Shown piece after piece: positions 34,108 through 42,769 of a stretch of DNA of 64,000 nt (the stretch's first letter is position 1; every line of letters starts with the position of its first letter). The position numbers and the translations under genes were made by a program. The notes below the pieces were generated by a model. The model did not search any database. It saw nothing but the letters and a program-made list of their open reading frames with translations, and had not been told where the DNA came from. Source of the DNA: Saccharothrix sp. ALI-22-I (GTDB lineage Bacteria > Actinomycetota > Actinomycetes > Mycobacteriales > Pseudonocardiaceae). Location: contig NZ_MTQP01000067.1 of the NCBI RefSeq assembly GCF_001984175.1, positions 620,001-684,000 of the forward strand, read 5' to 3'.

Positions 34108-36830
34108 CCCATTTCCTCCAGGTAACCCAGCGCGAGCAGGTCGGCGACCGGGTAGGTGGTGCGGTACCGGACGCCGCCACCGGGCTGTCCGAACCACTCG
34201 GCGGACAGGGTGAACCACACCGGCAGCACCTTGACCACGCGGTAGCGGTGGTAGCCGGCGTCCACCAGCGCGGGCGGCAGCGAACGTGCGGCGTACGCGG
34301 TGCCGGCGTGGGACAGCACCCGGCCTTCGGCCGCGCCGAACCGGTCCAGCTCCACGCCGACCGCGAGCACACCGGCCTGGCCCGCCTCGTAACCGCCCTC
34401 GGGGAACAGCTCACCGGGCGGCCAGGCGTACTCGGGCGGGTCGGCGCGGACCAGGAACCGGTGGTCCCAGTCGCGTTCGTGCATCCCCGCCAACGGGTCG
34501 TAGCCGTCGAGCAGCGCCTGGTCGGGCGCGGTGCCGGGCGTGACGACGAGGCGCGGTCGGTTGCGCGCGGGCACCGGGTCGGTCGACACCGGACCTCGTG
34601 CCGGCGTCGGCTCCGCACCGGAGAGCCGCGACCGCAGCCCGCCCTGGCCTGCGGTCCGGAGGTCCAGGCCGAACTGGGCGGACGCGTCCACCAAGTGGCC
34701 CTCCGGGTGCCCCTGCGGCTCGAACCTGAGGCCCGCCGCGAACGTCTCGTCCGCGGACGGCCGCGGCAGCTGCCGAGCGGGCTTGGCGCTGGGCTGCGGG
34801 AGCATCCCGCCGGGGAACATGTGCAGCAGGAACAACGCCGCCACGTCGGTGGTCGGCTGTGCGGTCTGCGCGGCCTTGACCGGACTTGGTGCAGGGGTGT
34901 CGACCGTTTCCGCCGGCAGGACCCCCGACGTCGAACCGGGCAGGAGCGCGGGGCCGCTGATCGTGTCGCGACCGCCGACCGGAACGGGGATGATCGCGAA
35001 ACCGAGCGTGCCGTCCGTGACCTGCTGGGCGACGGCGGCCAGGGCGTCCTTGAGGTCCTTCGGCTGGACGTCCTTGATCTCGCCCTTGACCGCAGCCTCG
35101 CCCTTGGCCTGCCCCTCGCTCTTCGCCTGGCCTTCCGCCTTGGCTTGGCCCTCCGCCTTCGCAGCGGCCTCGCCCTTGGCCTGACCTGCGCCGGCGTCCT
35201 TGGCCTGACCGCCCTGGCCCTGCCCTTGCTGGCCCTGGCCCGACTGGTTGGACTGCCCTTGGCCGGCCTGCCCCTGACCCGCCGGCGCCTGACCAGGCTG
35301 AAGCTGACCGGGCTGACCGGGCTGACCGGGCAGTGCGGCTTGAGCGGCTTGGGCGGCGCGCGCCTCGGCTTTCGGTGCCGCCTGCTGAGCCGGGGCCTGG
35401 GTGTTCGCAGCGGCGTTCGCGGCCGGGTTGGCGGCGGCGTTGGCGGCCGGGTTCTGCGCGACGGCCGCCGCAGCGGCCGCAACCGGGGCCGCGGCGGATC
35501 CACCGCCGAGGGACGGGCCGCTGAAGTTCGGTCCCTGCGGCGCGGCCTGGTTCGCGGCCGGAGCCGCAGGTTGCGCGGGTGCGTGCGGGGCATCGGTGGT
35601 GGGCAGCAGCGGGCGGTCCACGACCGCCGCCGACGACTGGCTGACCGTGCCCTCGGCACGGGTGACTACGTCCACGATCGGAGCCGCGGCGGCCGGAACG
35701 GCACCTAGGACCGGGTTCACCACGTCACCGATCCGGTTCCCCAGGCCGGGCGGGGTGCCGGGCTGGCCCGGTGCGTGATCGCGTCCAGGTGCGACGGTGT
35801 CGGTCGCGCCTTGGACCGTGTCCGCCGCGCCCTGAACGGTGCGGCCGACCGTGTTGTCGACGGTGTGGCCGACGTCCTGCACGACCTCGCCCGCCGTGTC
35901 CAGCGCCGGTGCCACCACGGCCGCGACCGGTGGCACGACCGCGCCGACCGTCTGCACGACCGGCTGGGCCACCGCGCCCACGGTGTCGGTCACCGCACCG
36001 ACCAGCCCGCCGACCAGGCCCGGCGTCTGGCCACCAGGGGCACCGCCGGCCGGACCACCACTGGCCGGACCAGCACTGCCGAGCAGACCGTCCACCAATC
36101 CACCGCCCGGAGCCTGGCCGCTGCCGGCGCCACCGCCGGCCGGGCCACCACCGCCGAGCAGACCGTCCACCAGCCCACCGCCTGGGGCCTGACCGCCGCC
36201 CAACAAGCCACCGCCACCGAGCAGGCCGCCCTGCGACGGGCCGGAACCGGGGCCCTGACCAGGGCCGGCGTCGGGCGCGTGCACGCCGGGGTTGGCGTTG
36301 ACCGGGGGCTGGTGGCCGCCGATCTGCACGCCGCTGTCCAACCGCACCGCGCTGGTCAACGTGTCGGTCAGGTGGGCGACGTTCGCCGCCGCACCGCGCA
36401 CGGCCGTGTCCAGCCCGAGCAACGCCGTCGGGTGACCCGCACCCGCGGCCTGCTGCGCGGCGTCGTTGTTCTTGGCCAGGTTCACCAGCTCGCGGACCAA
36501 TTCGACCTTGGCCGCGCCGACCTGCTCGGCCGCGTGGTCCAACCGGTCGGCCGCCGCGTTGCAGCCGCGCACCACCGAGTTCAGGGTGCCGTCGGGCGCG
36601 GTGAACTTGTTCCAGTGGCCGCGCGCCGACTCGGCGGTCGAGCCGGACATGGCGGCCAGCGCCTTGCCCGCCGAACCGTCGGACTCGCCCGCCAACGTGG
36701 ACAGCTTCGTGCCCGCCTCCCGCCAAGCGGTGGCGGACGTGCGGAGGGCGTCCTCGTCGGCCTGCGGCCACGACACCCCGGCTTTCGCGGCGACCTCGGC
36801 CAGTTCGGCCGGCAGCTCGATCCCCATCAC
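34104..36830 (-). CDS. TNT-domain polymorphic toxin, type VII secretion type
   Basis: A 908-residue protein. The N-terminal 160 residues form a helical CpnT-like/WXG-type domain (GHWNKFTAPDG near 72). A very long Gly/Pro/Ala/Gln-rich linker follows (about 180-640). The last 110 residues carry the TNT domain: VELDRFGAAEGRVLSHAG, RSLPP and WFGQPGGGVRY. TNT domains hydrolyse NAD. Where the mycobacterial toxin has a catalytic Gln after GGG-x, this protein has Arg (VRY), so activity is uncertain. The gene overlaps the small partner gene downstream and lies next to an EspC/WXG-like gene. Confidence 0.8.
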   Translation of the reverse strand: MMGIELPAELAEVAAKAGVSWPQADEDALRTSATAWREAGTKLSTLAGESDGSAGKALAAMSGSTAESARGHWNKFTAPDGTLNSVVRGCNAAADRLDHAAEQVGAAKVELVRELVNLAKNNDAAQQAAGAGHPTALLGLDTAVRGAAANVAHLTDTLTSAVRLDSGVQIGGHQPPVNANPGVHAPDAGPGQGPGSGPSQGGLLGGGGLLGGGQAPGGGLVDGLLGGGGPAGGGAGSGQAPGGGLVDGLLGSAGPASGGPAGGAPGGQTPGLVGGLVGAVTDTVGAVAQPVVQTVGAVVPPVAAVVAPALDTAGEVVQDVGHTVDNTVGRTVQGAADTVQGATDTVAPGRDHAPGQPGTPPGLGNRIGDVVNPVLGAVPAAAAPIVDVVTRAEGTVSQSSAAVVDRPLLPTTDAPHAPAQPAAPAANQAAPQGPNFSGPSLGGGSAAAPVAAAAAAVAQNPAANAAANPAANAAANTQAPAQQAAPKAEARAAQAAQAALPGQPGQPGQLQPGQAPAGQGQAGQGQSNQSGQGQQGQGQGGQAKDAGAGQAKGEAAAKAEGQAKAEGQAKSEGQAKGEAAVKGEIKDVQPKDLKDALAAVAQQVTDGTLGFAIIPVPVGGRDTISGPALLPGSTSGVLPAETVDTPAPSPVKAAQTAQPTTDVAALFLLHMFPGGMLPQPSAKPARQLPRPSADETFAAGLRFEPQGHPEGHLVDASAQFGLDLRTAGQGGLRSRLSGAEPTPARGPVSTDPVPARNRPRLVVTPGTAPDQALLDGYDPLAGMHERDWDHRFLVRADPPEYAWPPGELFPEGGYEAGQAGVLAVGVELDRFGAAEGRVLSHAGTAYAARSLPPALVDAGYHRYRVVKVLPVWFTLSAEWFGQPGGGVRYRTTYPVADLLALGYLEEMG

Positions 36831-36841
36831 GGCCCCCCGGG

Positions 36842-37150
36842 TCAGATCGCGCCGAGCGCGTTGCGGTTGCCCTCTTCGACTTCGCGGTACGTGCGGGCGG
36901 TCTCGGCGAAGCGCTCGCCGACGCCGCCGAACCCGGTGCTCAACCCGCTCAACCCGCTCAACACGTCACCCGACGGCTGCACGTGGCTCGCCGCGAAGCT
37001 CTGCCCGATCGCGTCACCGCCCCAGCAGTCGCCCAGCGAGTCCAGGACGCCACCCAGATCGCCCGCGATCTTCGCGGCACGCTCGGCGAACGCGGTGAAG
37101 TCGTCGACGCCTTCGGCGAGGCGGGCGAGGTCGGTCTCGAAGCCGTTCAT
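36842..37150 (-). CDS. EspC/WXG100-like secreted helical protein
   Basis: A 102-residue alpha-helical protein (MNGFETDLARLAEGVDDFTA, CWGGDAIGQSF near 42-53, then a second helix). The W-G turn between two helices is typical of type VII substrates or chaperone-like partners. Its start overlaps the upstream YbaB-like gene by 4 bases, and the toxin follows 11 bases downstream. It may pair with the N-terminal domain of the toxin for export. Confidence 0.8.
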   Translation of the reverse strand: MNGFETDLARLAEGVDDFTAFAERAAKIAGDLGGVLDSLGDCWGGDAIGQSFAASHVQPSGDVLSGLSGLSTGFGGVGERFAETARTYREVEEGNRNALGAI

Positions 37151-37656
37151 CTCGTTCTCCTCGAAGTGGCCGTGCGCGGGGTGGCCGGTCGCGGGGTGGC
37201 GACCTGGGCCCCAAGCCAGTCGCGCTGCTCGAAGTCCTCGTCATCGTCAACGACCGGACGCCGTCGAGGTCGCTCCGCCGGTTCGGTCTCCTCCGGCTGG
37301 ATCTCCTCCGGACGCAGGTCGGCGGTACCGCGCAACAGCGCCTCGGGGTCCGTGCCGGCGGGCAGCACCGGGCTCAACGTCCGGTAGGTGCCCTCGGCGG
37401 CCTTGGCCACCGCTTCCCGCGTGGTGCGCACGATCAGCTGGGCGAGCTGGGCCGGCCGCAGCCGGTACGCGTTGTCGCTCAACTCCAGGTCGGTGAGCGT
37501 GCCCTTGGCGTCGACCACGGCGGTCACCGAGCCGTCCGGGCTGGTGGCCGACCCGGACACCTTGGCCAGGTCGCGCTGCACGGACGCCAGATGGTCGCGG
37601 CTGCGCCGGTAGTCGGCGAGCAGTTCGTCCACCTGGGCGCGGTGATCGGTCGTCAC
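37147..37656 (-). CDS. YbaB/EbfC family protein
   Basis: A 169-residue protein with the YbaB/EbfC fold in residues 1-110 (SVTAVVDAKGTLTDLELSDN near 45) and an acidic, then Arg/Thr-rich tail. In actinobacterial type VII loci, such proteins often precede WXG and toxin genes. GTG 37656 is chosen because GGAGG lies 5 bases upstream, whereas GTG 37662 overlaps that site. It heads the four-gene toxin operon. Confidence 0.82.
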   Translation of the reverse strand: MTTDHRAQVDELLADYRRSRDHLASVQRDLAKVSGSATSPDGSVTAVVDAKGTLTDLELSDNAYRLRPAQLAQLIVRTTREAVAKAAEGTYRTLSPVLPAGTDPEALLRGTADLRPEEIQPEETEPAERPRRRPVVDDDEDFEQRDWLGAQVATPRPATPRTATSRRTR

Positions 37657-37844
37657 GGCCACCTCCGGTCTTCGCCGTCGCCAGGCCTGGTCGTCGGTCG
37701 CGCGTTGGACGTTACGACCCCTGAGCCGGTTCCCGACCGTTCGAGGGAATCACGGCGGGCGTCACGGGCGGGGTTCACGGGCTGAGCCGGACGAAGGCCC
37801 GGTTCACGCCTCGCCGTTCGACCACCTCGAAGCCCGCGTCCGGA

Positions 37845-38774
37845 CTACCCCCGCAGCGCCCGCACCACCCGGGACGGGCTCGGCCGTCCCAGCCGTTCCG
37901 CCATCCACGCGCTGGTGTCGGCGAGCTTGTCCAGGTCGAAGCCGTGTTCGACACCCAGCCCGTCGAGCATCCACACCAGGTCCTCGGTCGCCAGGTTGCC
38001 GGTCGCGGACTCCGCGTACGGGCAGCCGCCGAGGCCGCCCGCCGACGAGTCGACCATGCGCACGCCCGCCTGCATCGCGGCCAACGTGTTCGCCAACGCC
38101 TGCCCGTACGTGTCGTGGAAGTGCACCGCGAGCCGGTCGACACCGTCGAAACCGGCGAGCAGCGCCGTCACCTGACCGGGCGTGGCCACGCCGATCGTGT
38201 CGCCCAGCGAAAGCTGGTCGCAGCCCATGTCCAGCAAACGTTTGCCGACGCCGATGACCTGGTCACGGGGCACGGCGCCCTCCCACGGGTCGCCGAAGCA
38301 CATCGACACGTACCCGCGGACCAGCAGGCCCTCGGCCTTGGCGCGGGACGCGACCGGGTCGAACATGGCGAACTGCTCGTCCAGCGACCGGTTCAGGTTG
38401 CGCCGGGCGAAGGTCTCGGTGGCGCTGGCGAAGATCGCGATGTGCTCGACACCGGCCTGCAGCGCCCGCTCCAGCCCGCGTTCGTTGGGCACCAGCACCG
38501 GGTAGCTCACGCCGGGGCGCTTGACCAGGCCCGCCAGCAGCTCCTCGGCGTCCGCCAACTGCGGCACCCACTTGGGGTGCACGAAACTCGTGGCCTCCAA
38601 CACCGTGCCGCCCGCGTCGGCCAGCCGGTCCAGGAACTCCAGCTTGGTGGCGACCGGCACCACCTCGGACTCGTTCTGCAGACCGTCCCGCGGCCCGACC
38701 TCCCAGATCGTCACGCGGTCCGGGAGCCCGTTCGCGCCGACTGTCTCCGGCAGTCCTACGTCACGTGAGCCCAT
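37845..38774 (-). CDS. Hydroxymethylglutaryl-CoA lyase
   Basis: A 309-residue TIM-barrel enzyme that cleaves HMG-CoA to acetoacetate and acetyl-CoA in leucine degradation. Features: EVGPRDGLQNE (near 26-36), where Arg and Asp lie in the active site; the metal-binding HFHDTYGQALAN (near 217-228); and GGLGGCPYA with the catalytic cysteine. ATG 38774 overlaps the PH-domain gene upstream by 14 bases. Confidence 0.93.
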   Translation of the reverse strand: MGSRDVGLPETVGANGLPDRVTIWEVGPRDGLQNESEVVPVATKLEFLDRLADAGGTVLEATSFVHPKWVPQLADAEELLAGLVKRPGVSYPVLVPNERGLERALQAGVEHIAIFASATETFARRNLNRSLDEQFAMFDPVASRAKAEGLLVRGYVSMCFGDPWEGAVPRDQVIGVGKRLLDMGCDQLSLGDTIGVATPGQVTALLAGFDGVDRLAVHFHDTYGQALANTLAAMQAGVRMVDSSAGGLGGCPYAESATGNLATEDLVWMLDGLGVEHGFDLDKLADTSAWMAERLGRPSPSRVVRALRG

Positions 38775-39288
38775 CGACCCGGTCCTCCGGCTGGTGGTCG
38801 TCCGCGGGGTTGTCGTTGATCTCCCGGTAGAGCATCGAGTGCACCTTCTCCACCCCCGGGATGTCGTCGAACTCCAGCGGCTCGTCCGAGGCCGACTCGA
38901 TGATCAGCGTGCCGCAGCCGAGCACCCGGTCCAGCAGGCTGTGCTCGAAGCGGACGCTGTTGATGCGGCTGAGCGGGATGTCCAGGCCGGTGCGCTTGAA
39001 CACGCCGATCCGGTACATCACGCGGTCGCTGGTGACGATGAAGTGCGTGGTGCGCCAGCGGGCCACCGGCGCCAGGGTCAGCCAGGTGACCAGCACCACG
39101 ACGACGACGGTGAGCACGATCCAGACGATCGACGCCCAGCTCTGGTCCGACACCAGCGCCGCGAGATAGGCGCCACCGCCGACCGCGACGAGCAGCACGA
39201 GCACCGGGACCAGCAACATCTTCCAGTGCGGGTGCTTGTGGATCACGACGTGCTCACTGGGGCTGAGCAGGTCGTCCGGGTAGGCCAC
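38761..39288 (-). CDS. PH-domain membrane protein (bPH2 type)
   Basis: A 175-residue protein with two N-terminal helices (about 25-46 and 52-72) and a bacterial PH domain (HFIVTSDRVMYRIGVFKRTG near 83, IPLSRINSVRFEHSLLDRVLG after it). Such proteins are common next to birA and acyl-CoA carboxylase genes in actinobacteria. They are membrane anchored, with no established activity. The frame overlaps the HMG-CoA lyase start, suggesting co-expression. Confidence 0.88.
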   Translation of the reverse strand: MAYPDDLLSPSEHVVIHKHPHWKMLLVPVLVLLVAVGGGAYLAALVSDQSWASIVWIVLTVVVVVLVTWLTLAPVARWRTTHFIVTSDRVMYRIGVFKRTGLDIPLSRINSVRFEHSLLDRVLGCGTLIIESASDEPLEFDDIPGVEKVHSMLYREINDNPADDHQPEDRVDGLT

Positions 39289-39333
39289 GACGGTCCCTTT
39301 CGGTGGCTGGGCTCGCCTCGAACCGGGCAGGGC

Positions 39334-40122
39334 TCACCGTACTCGCAGGTGCACCACGTCCCCGGCGGAAACGGAGTGGTCGTTGCCCGCGTCGTCGCGC
39401 ACCACGAGCGTGCCGTCGGTCTCCAGGTAGCGGGCCGTGCCGAGCAGGGGCTCGCTCCTGGCCAGTTCCACCCGCACCGGGCGGCCGAGCGTGGCGCAGT
39501 GCTTGCGGTACTCCTCGCGCAACGCCGGCTCGTCACCGCCCGCCCGCCGCCACTGGCTTTCGAGCGCGGCCAACTCGCTGAGCAGGGTGATCGCCACCTC
39601 GGTGCGGTCCAGCGGTCCGGCGTGGTCTTCGAGGCTGGTCGGCATGAGGCCGCCGACGCCGGGCTCGACGTCGGCGGGCAGCTCGGCCACGTTGAGCCCG
39701 ATGCCGACGACCACCGCCTGCGCCACGCCCGCCGTGACGTCGGCCAGCACGCCGGCCGCCTTGGCGTCACCGATGAGCAGGTCGTTCGGCCACTTCAAGG
39801 CCGCTTCGACGCCGACGCTCTTCGCGGTGCGGACCAGCGCGACGCCCGCGAGCAGCGTCAACCACGGCAGTCGGGCCGGCGCCACCCCGCTCGGGCGGAA
39901 CAGCACGCTGAGGTAGAGGCCACCGGTCGGCGACACCCAGCCCCGCCCCCGTCGTCCCATGCCGGCGGTCTGCTGTTCGGCGATGAGGACGGTGCGGTCG
40001 TGCGCGCCCCGACTGGCGGCGACGCGCAGGTCGGCGTTGGTGGAACCGGTGTGCGCGACGACGTCGATGGCCGCGTAGGGGCCGATGAGCTTGTCGCGAA
40101 GTGCCGCAGCATCGAGGGTCAC
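39334..40122 (-). CDS. birA: Biotin--[acetyl-CoA carboxylase] ligase
   Basis: A 262-residue biotin protein ligase without an N-terminal DNA-binding domain. It activates biotin to biotinyl-AMP and attaches it to the carboxylase lysine. Signature: AGMGRRGRGWVSP (near 55-67), GLYLSVLFRP, and KWPNDLLIG (near 112). GTG 40122 is chosen because the longer frame enters the divergent accD promoter. Its target is probably the AccA3-like subunit at 45816-47585. Confidence 0.93.
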   Translation of the reverse strand: MTLDAAALRDKLIGPYAAIDVVAHTGSTNADLRVAASRGAHDRTVLIAEQQTAGMGRRGRGWVSPTGGLYLSVLFRPSGVAPARLPWLTLLAGVALVRTAKSVGVEAALKWPNDLLIGDAKAAGVLADVTAGVAQAVVVGIGLNVAELPADVEPGVGGLMPTSLEDHAGPLDRTEVAITLLSELAALESQWRRAGGDEPALREEYRKHCATLGRPVRVELARSEPLLGTARYLETDGTLVVRDDAGNDHSVSAGDVVHLRVR

Positions 40123-40298
40123 GGTTCGAAGGTTAGAAGCGACCCGCCCCACGCGCTTCGTCGGAGCGGTGTGGATGGTGGGGCAGGCCGCCGTGACCAA
40201 GCCTGCAACCTCCACCGCACTGGAGGTCAACCGGCGTGATCGTGACGTGAGCTACTACGCCCGGCCCCGTTGTGAAGAGCTGGTTAAGCTGCCCGGTC

Positions 40299-41930
40299 AT
40301 GAGCAGTGCGACCGCCCCCATCGGCGAGGAGCCGGACGTCCACACCACGGCCGGGAAGTTGGCCGACCTGTACCGGCGCAACGACGAGGCCGTGCACGCC
40401 GGTTCGGCGCGCATGGTGGAGAAGCAGCACGCCAAGGGCAAGAAAACCGCCCGCGAGCGGATCGAGCTGCTGCTCGACCCCGGCTCGTTCGTGGAGCTGG
40501 ACGAGCTGGCACGGCACCGCTCCACGAACTTCGGGCAGGAGCGCAACAAGCCCTACGGCGACGGCGTGGTGACCGGCTACGGCACCGTCGACGGCCGCCC
40601 GGTGTGCGTGTTCAGCCAGGACGTCACCGTCTTCGGCGGCTCGCTCGGCGAGGTCTACGGCGAGAAGATCGTCAAGGTCATGGACCTGGCGATCAAGACC
40701 GGCCGGCCGATCGTCGGCATCAACGAGGGCGGCGGCGCGCGCATCCAGGAGGGTGTGGTCTCGCTCGGCCTCTACGGCGAGATCTTCCGCCGCAACGTGG
40801 CCGCGTCCGGCGTCGTCCCGCAGATCTCGCTGATCATGGGCGCGAACGCGGGCGGCCACGTCTACTCGCCCGCGTTGACCGACTTCGTGGTCATGGTCGA
40901 CCAGACCTCGCACATGTTCATCACCGGCCCGGACGTGATCAAAACCGTCACCGGCGAGGACGTCGGCTTCGAGGAGCTGGGCGGCGGGCGCACGCACAAC
41001 ACCAAGTCCGGCAACGCGCACTACCTCGGGGACAACGAAGAGGACGCCATCTCCTACGTCAAGGAGCTGCTGTCCTACCTGCCCGCGAACAACATGTCCG
41101 AGCCGCCCGTCTTCGACGCGCCGGACGACGTGGTGCACGGCTCCGTCGAGGAGTCGATCACCGACGAGGACCGCGAGCTGGACACGCTGATCCCGGACTC
41201 GGCCAACCAGCCCTACGACATGCACGAGGTCATCACCCGGGTGGTGGACGAGGGTGAGTTCCTGGAGGTCCAGCCGCTGTTCGCGCCGAACATCCTGGTC
41301 GGCTTCGGCCGGGTGGACGGCCACTCGGTGGGCATCGTGGCCAACCAGCCCACCCAGTTCGCGGGCTGCCTGGACATCGACGCCTCGGAGAAGGCGGCGC
41401 GGTTCGTGCGGACCTGCGACGCGTTCAACATCCCGGTGCTGACCTTCGTCGACGTGCCAGGCTTCCTGCCCGGCACCGACCAGGAGTGGAACGGCATCAT
41501 CCGGCGCGGCGCGAAGCTGATCTACGCCTACGCCGAGGCGACCGTGCCGCTGGTCACCGTGATCACCCGCAAGGCGTACGGCGGCGCGTACGACGTGATG
41601 GGGTCCAAGCACCTGGGCGCGGACATCAACCTGGCGTGGCCGACGGCGCAGATCGCGGTCATGGGCGCGCAGGGCGCGGCCAACATCGTGCACCGCAAGA
41701 CGTTGGCGAACGCGTTGGCCGCCGGCGAGGACGTGGACGCGCTTCGGGCCCGTTTGCAGCAGGAGTACGAAGACGCACTCTGCAACCCGTACGTGGCGGC
41801 GGAACGTGGTTATGTTGACAGCGTGATCCCTCCATCTTTCACGCGCTCCTACGTCGCACGGGCGTTGACGATGCTGCGCGACAAGCGCGAGGTGCTGCCG
41901 CCCAAGAAGCACGGGAACATCCCGCTGTGA
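40299..41930 (+). CDS. accD: Acyl-CoA carboxylase beta (carboxyltransferase) subunit
   Basis: A 543-residue carboxyltransferase that moves CO2 from carboxybiotin to acetyl- or propionyl-CoA. Crotonase-like halves are visible: GINEGGGARIQEG (near 148) and FVDVPGFLPGTDQEW (near 385), with GGAYDVMGSKHLGAD near 428 forming the acyl-CoA pocket. ATG 40299. It overlaps accE and belongs to the AccD5/PccB-like group common in mycolata-related species. It needs the biotinylated alpha subunit encoded about 4 kb away. Confidence 0.95.
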   Translation: MSSATAPIGEEPDVHTTAGKLADLYRRNDEAVHAGSARMVEKQHAKGKKTARERIELLLDPGSFVELDELARHRSTNFGQERNKPYGDGVVTGYGTVDGRPVCVFSQDVTVFGGSLGEVYGEKIVKVMDLAIKTGRPIVGINEGGGARIQEGVVSLGLYGEIFRRNVAASGVVPQISLIMGANAGGHVYSPALTDFVVMVDQTSHMFITGPDVIKTVTGEDVGFEELGGGRTHNTKSGNAHYLGDNEEDAISYVKELLSYLPANNMSEPPVFDAPDDVVHGSVEESITDEDRELDTLIPDSANQPYDMHEVITRVVDEGEFLEVQPLFAPNILVGFGRVDGHSVGIVANQPTQFAGCLDIDASEKAARFVRTCDAFNIPVLTFVDVPGFLPGTDQEWNGIIRRGAKLIYAYAEATVPLVTVITRKAYGGAYDVMGSKHLGADINLAWPTAQIAVMGAQGAANIVHRKTLANALAAGEDVDALRARLQQEYEDALCNPYVAAERGYVDSVIPPSFTRSYVARALTMLRDKREVLPPKKHGNIPL

Positions 41931-42139
41931 ACGGGGTACCGCACCTCCGGGTGGTGCGCGGCAACCCGGACGACGTGGAACTGGCCGTGGTGACGGCGGT
42001 CGTGGCCGGTCTGGCGGCAGGTGCCGGTCCGACCGAGGACGAGCCGCGCCGTTCGGCGTGGGCGGACAAGTCACGCCTGGTCAGGCGCGCACTACCACGC
42101 GGCCCCGGCGCTTGGCGGGCATCCGGCCTACCCGGCTGA
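41927..42139 (+). CDS. accE: Acyl-CoA carboxylase epsilon subunit
   Basis: A 70-residue protein starting MNGVPHLRVVRGNPDDVELA, the signature of actinobacterial AccE, which stabilises the alpha-beta carboxylase complex. GTG 41927 overlaps the accD stop (GTGA), so synthesis is coupled. The C-terminal half is basic and Pro/Gly-rich (SAWADKSRLVRR). Confidence 0.9.
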   Translation: MNGVPHLRVVRGNPDDVELAVVTAVVAGLAAGAGPTEDEPRRSAWADKSRLVRRALPRGPGAWRASGLPG

Positions 42140-42163
42140 ACACCCTTCCGGACCACTCTTCCG

Positions 42164-42195
42164 ACCACCGCCAGGCCTACGGGCTCGGCGGTGGT
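42164..42195. terminator. Stem-loop between accE and the convergent gene
   Basis: ACCACCGCC (42164-42172) pairs with GGCGGTGGT (42187-42195) across a 14-base loop, between two convergent stop codons at 42139 and 42203. It may end both transcripts. There is no T-run. Confidence 0.5.
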
Positions 42196-42202
42196 GGGCT
42201 AC

Positions 42203-42643
42203 CTAACAATCCACTCGACGTGAGTTGACCTGCACCCCTGTGTCGCCCAGCACGGAGATCTCGCGGCAGCGGGTCCCGTCCGGCACCTGCATGCGCACCC
42301 GCATCCACATGGTGCCGACGCCGATCCGCGCCTCCAGCACCTCCACGCCCTCGGCGGCCAACGCCGACGGCACCGCGTCGAGGCGCCGCATCGCCCGCGC
42401 GATGGTCGTCACCTCGCCCATCACCCGGTATTCGACGCGGTCGCTGCCGTTGGCGAACGGCCAGAACGGCACGCCGTAACCGACCGGGTCGGTCGACACG
42501 ACCCGAGCCGTCAGGACCAGGACAAGAACGGCCGGCACCACCAAGAGCCACCGGTACCGACCTCGACCCCGGTCGATCCGGCGGACCACCAGAGCCAAAC
42601 GCTGCACGTATCCGAGGGTGCCGAAGCTCTTCACAACGCGCAT
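42203..42643 (-). CDS. Membrane-anchored protein of unknown function
   Basis: A 146-residue protein with one membrane helix (WLLVVPAVLVLVLTARVV near residues 29-46) and an extracytoplasmic part that contains one Cys near the centre and one at the C-terminus. ATG 42643 is the simplest start; an in-frame GTG at 42676 would add a segment with a CxxC (HCERC). It is divergent from maf, with a perfect palindrome between them. No family is recognised. Confidence 0.6.
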   Translation of the reverse strand: MRVVKSFGTLGYVQRLALVVRRIDRGRGRYRWLLVVPAVLVLVLTARVVSTDPVGYGVPFWPFANGSDRVEYRVMGEVTTIARAMRRLDAVPSALAAEGVEVLEARIGVGTMWMRVRMQVPDGTRCREISVLGDTGVQVNSRRVDC

Positions 42644-42743
42644 CGGTAGTTCTACGCAGCGCTCGCAGTGCGGCACCTCGAAGTCCGTTTCGCACCGATT
42701 TCGGGTTCGGGACCACGCATCTTCCCCGCACCGCCTGCGTCCA

Positions 42744-42759
42744 CTAGGACGCGTCCTAG
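42744..42759. promoter_or_regulatory. 16-bp perfect palindrome in a divergent promoter region
   Basis: CTAGGACGCGTCCTAG is a perfect 8+8 palindrome located 11 bases upstream of the maf start codon and about 100 bases upstream of the minus-strand membrane protein gene. Perfect palindromes of this length in a divergent intergenic region usually bind a dimeric regulator. The regulator is unknown. Confidence 0.5.
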
Positions 42760-42769
42760 GCTGCACGCC

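Noticed and set aside
41927..42206. Overlapping frame after accD (start near 42021) as a second small gene
   Set aside because: It is the +1 shadow of accE; accE matches the epsilon-subunit start pattern and has a GTGA overlap with accD.
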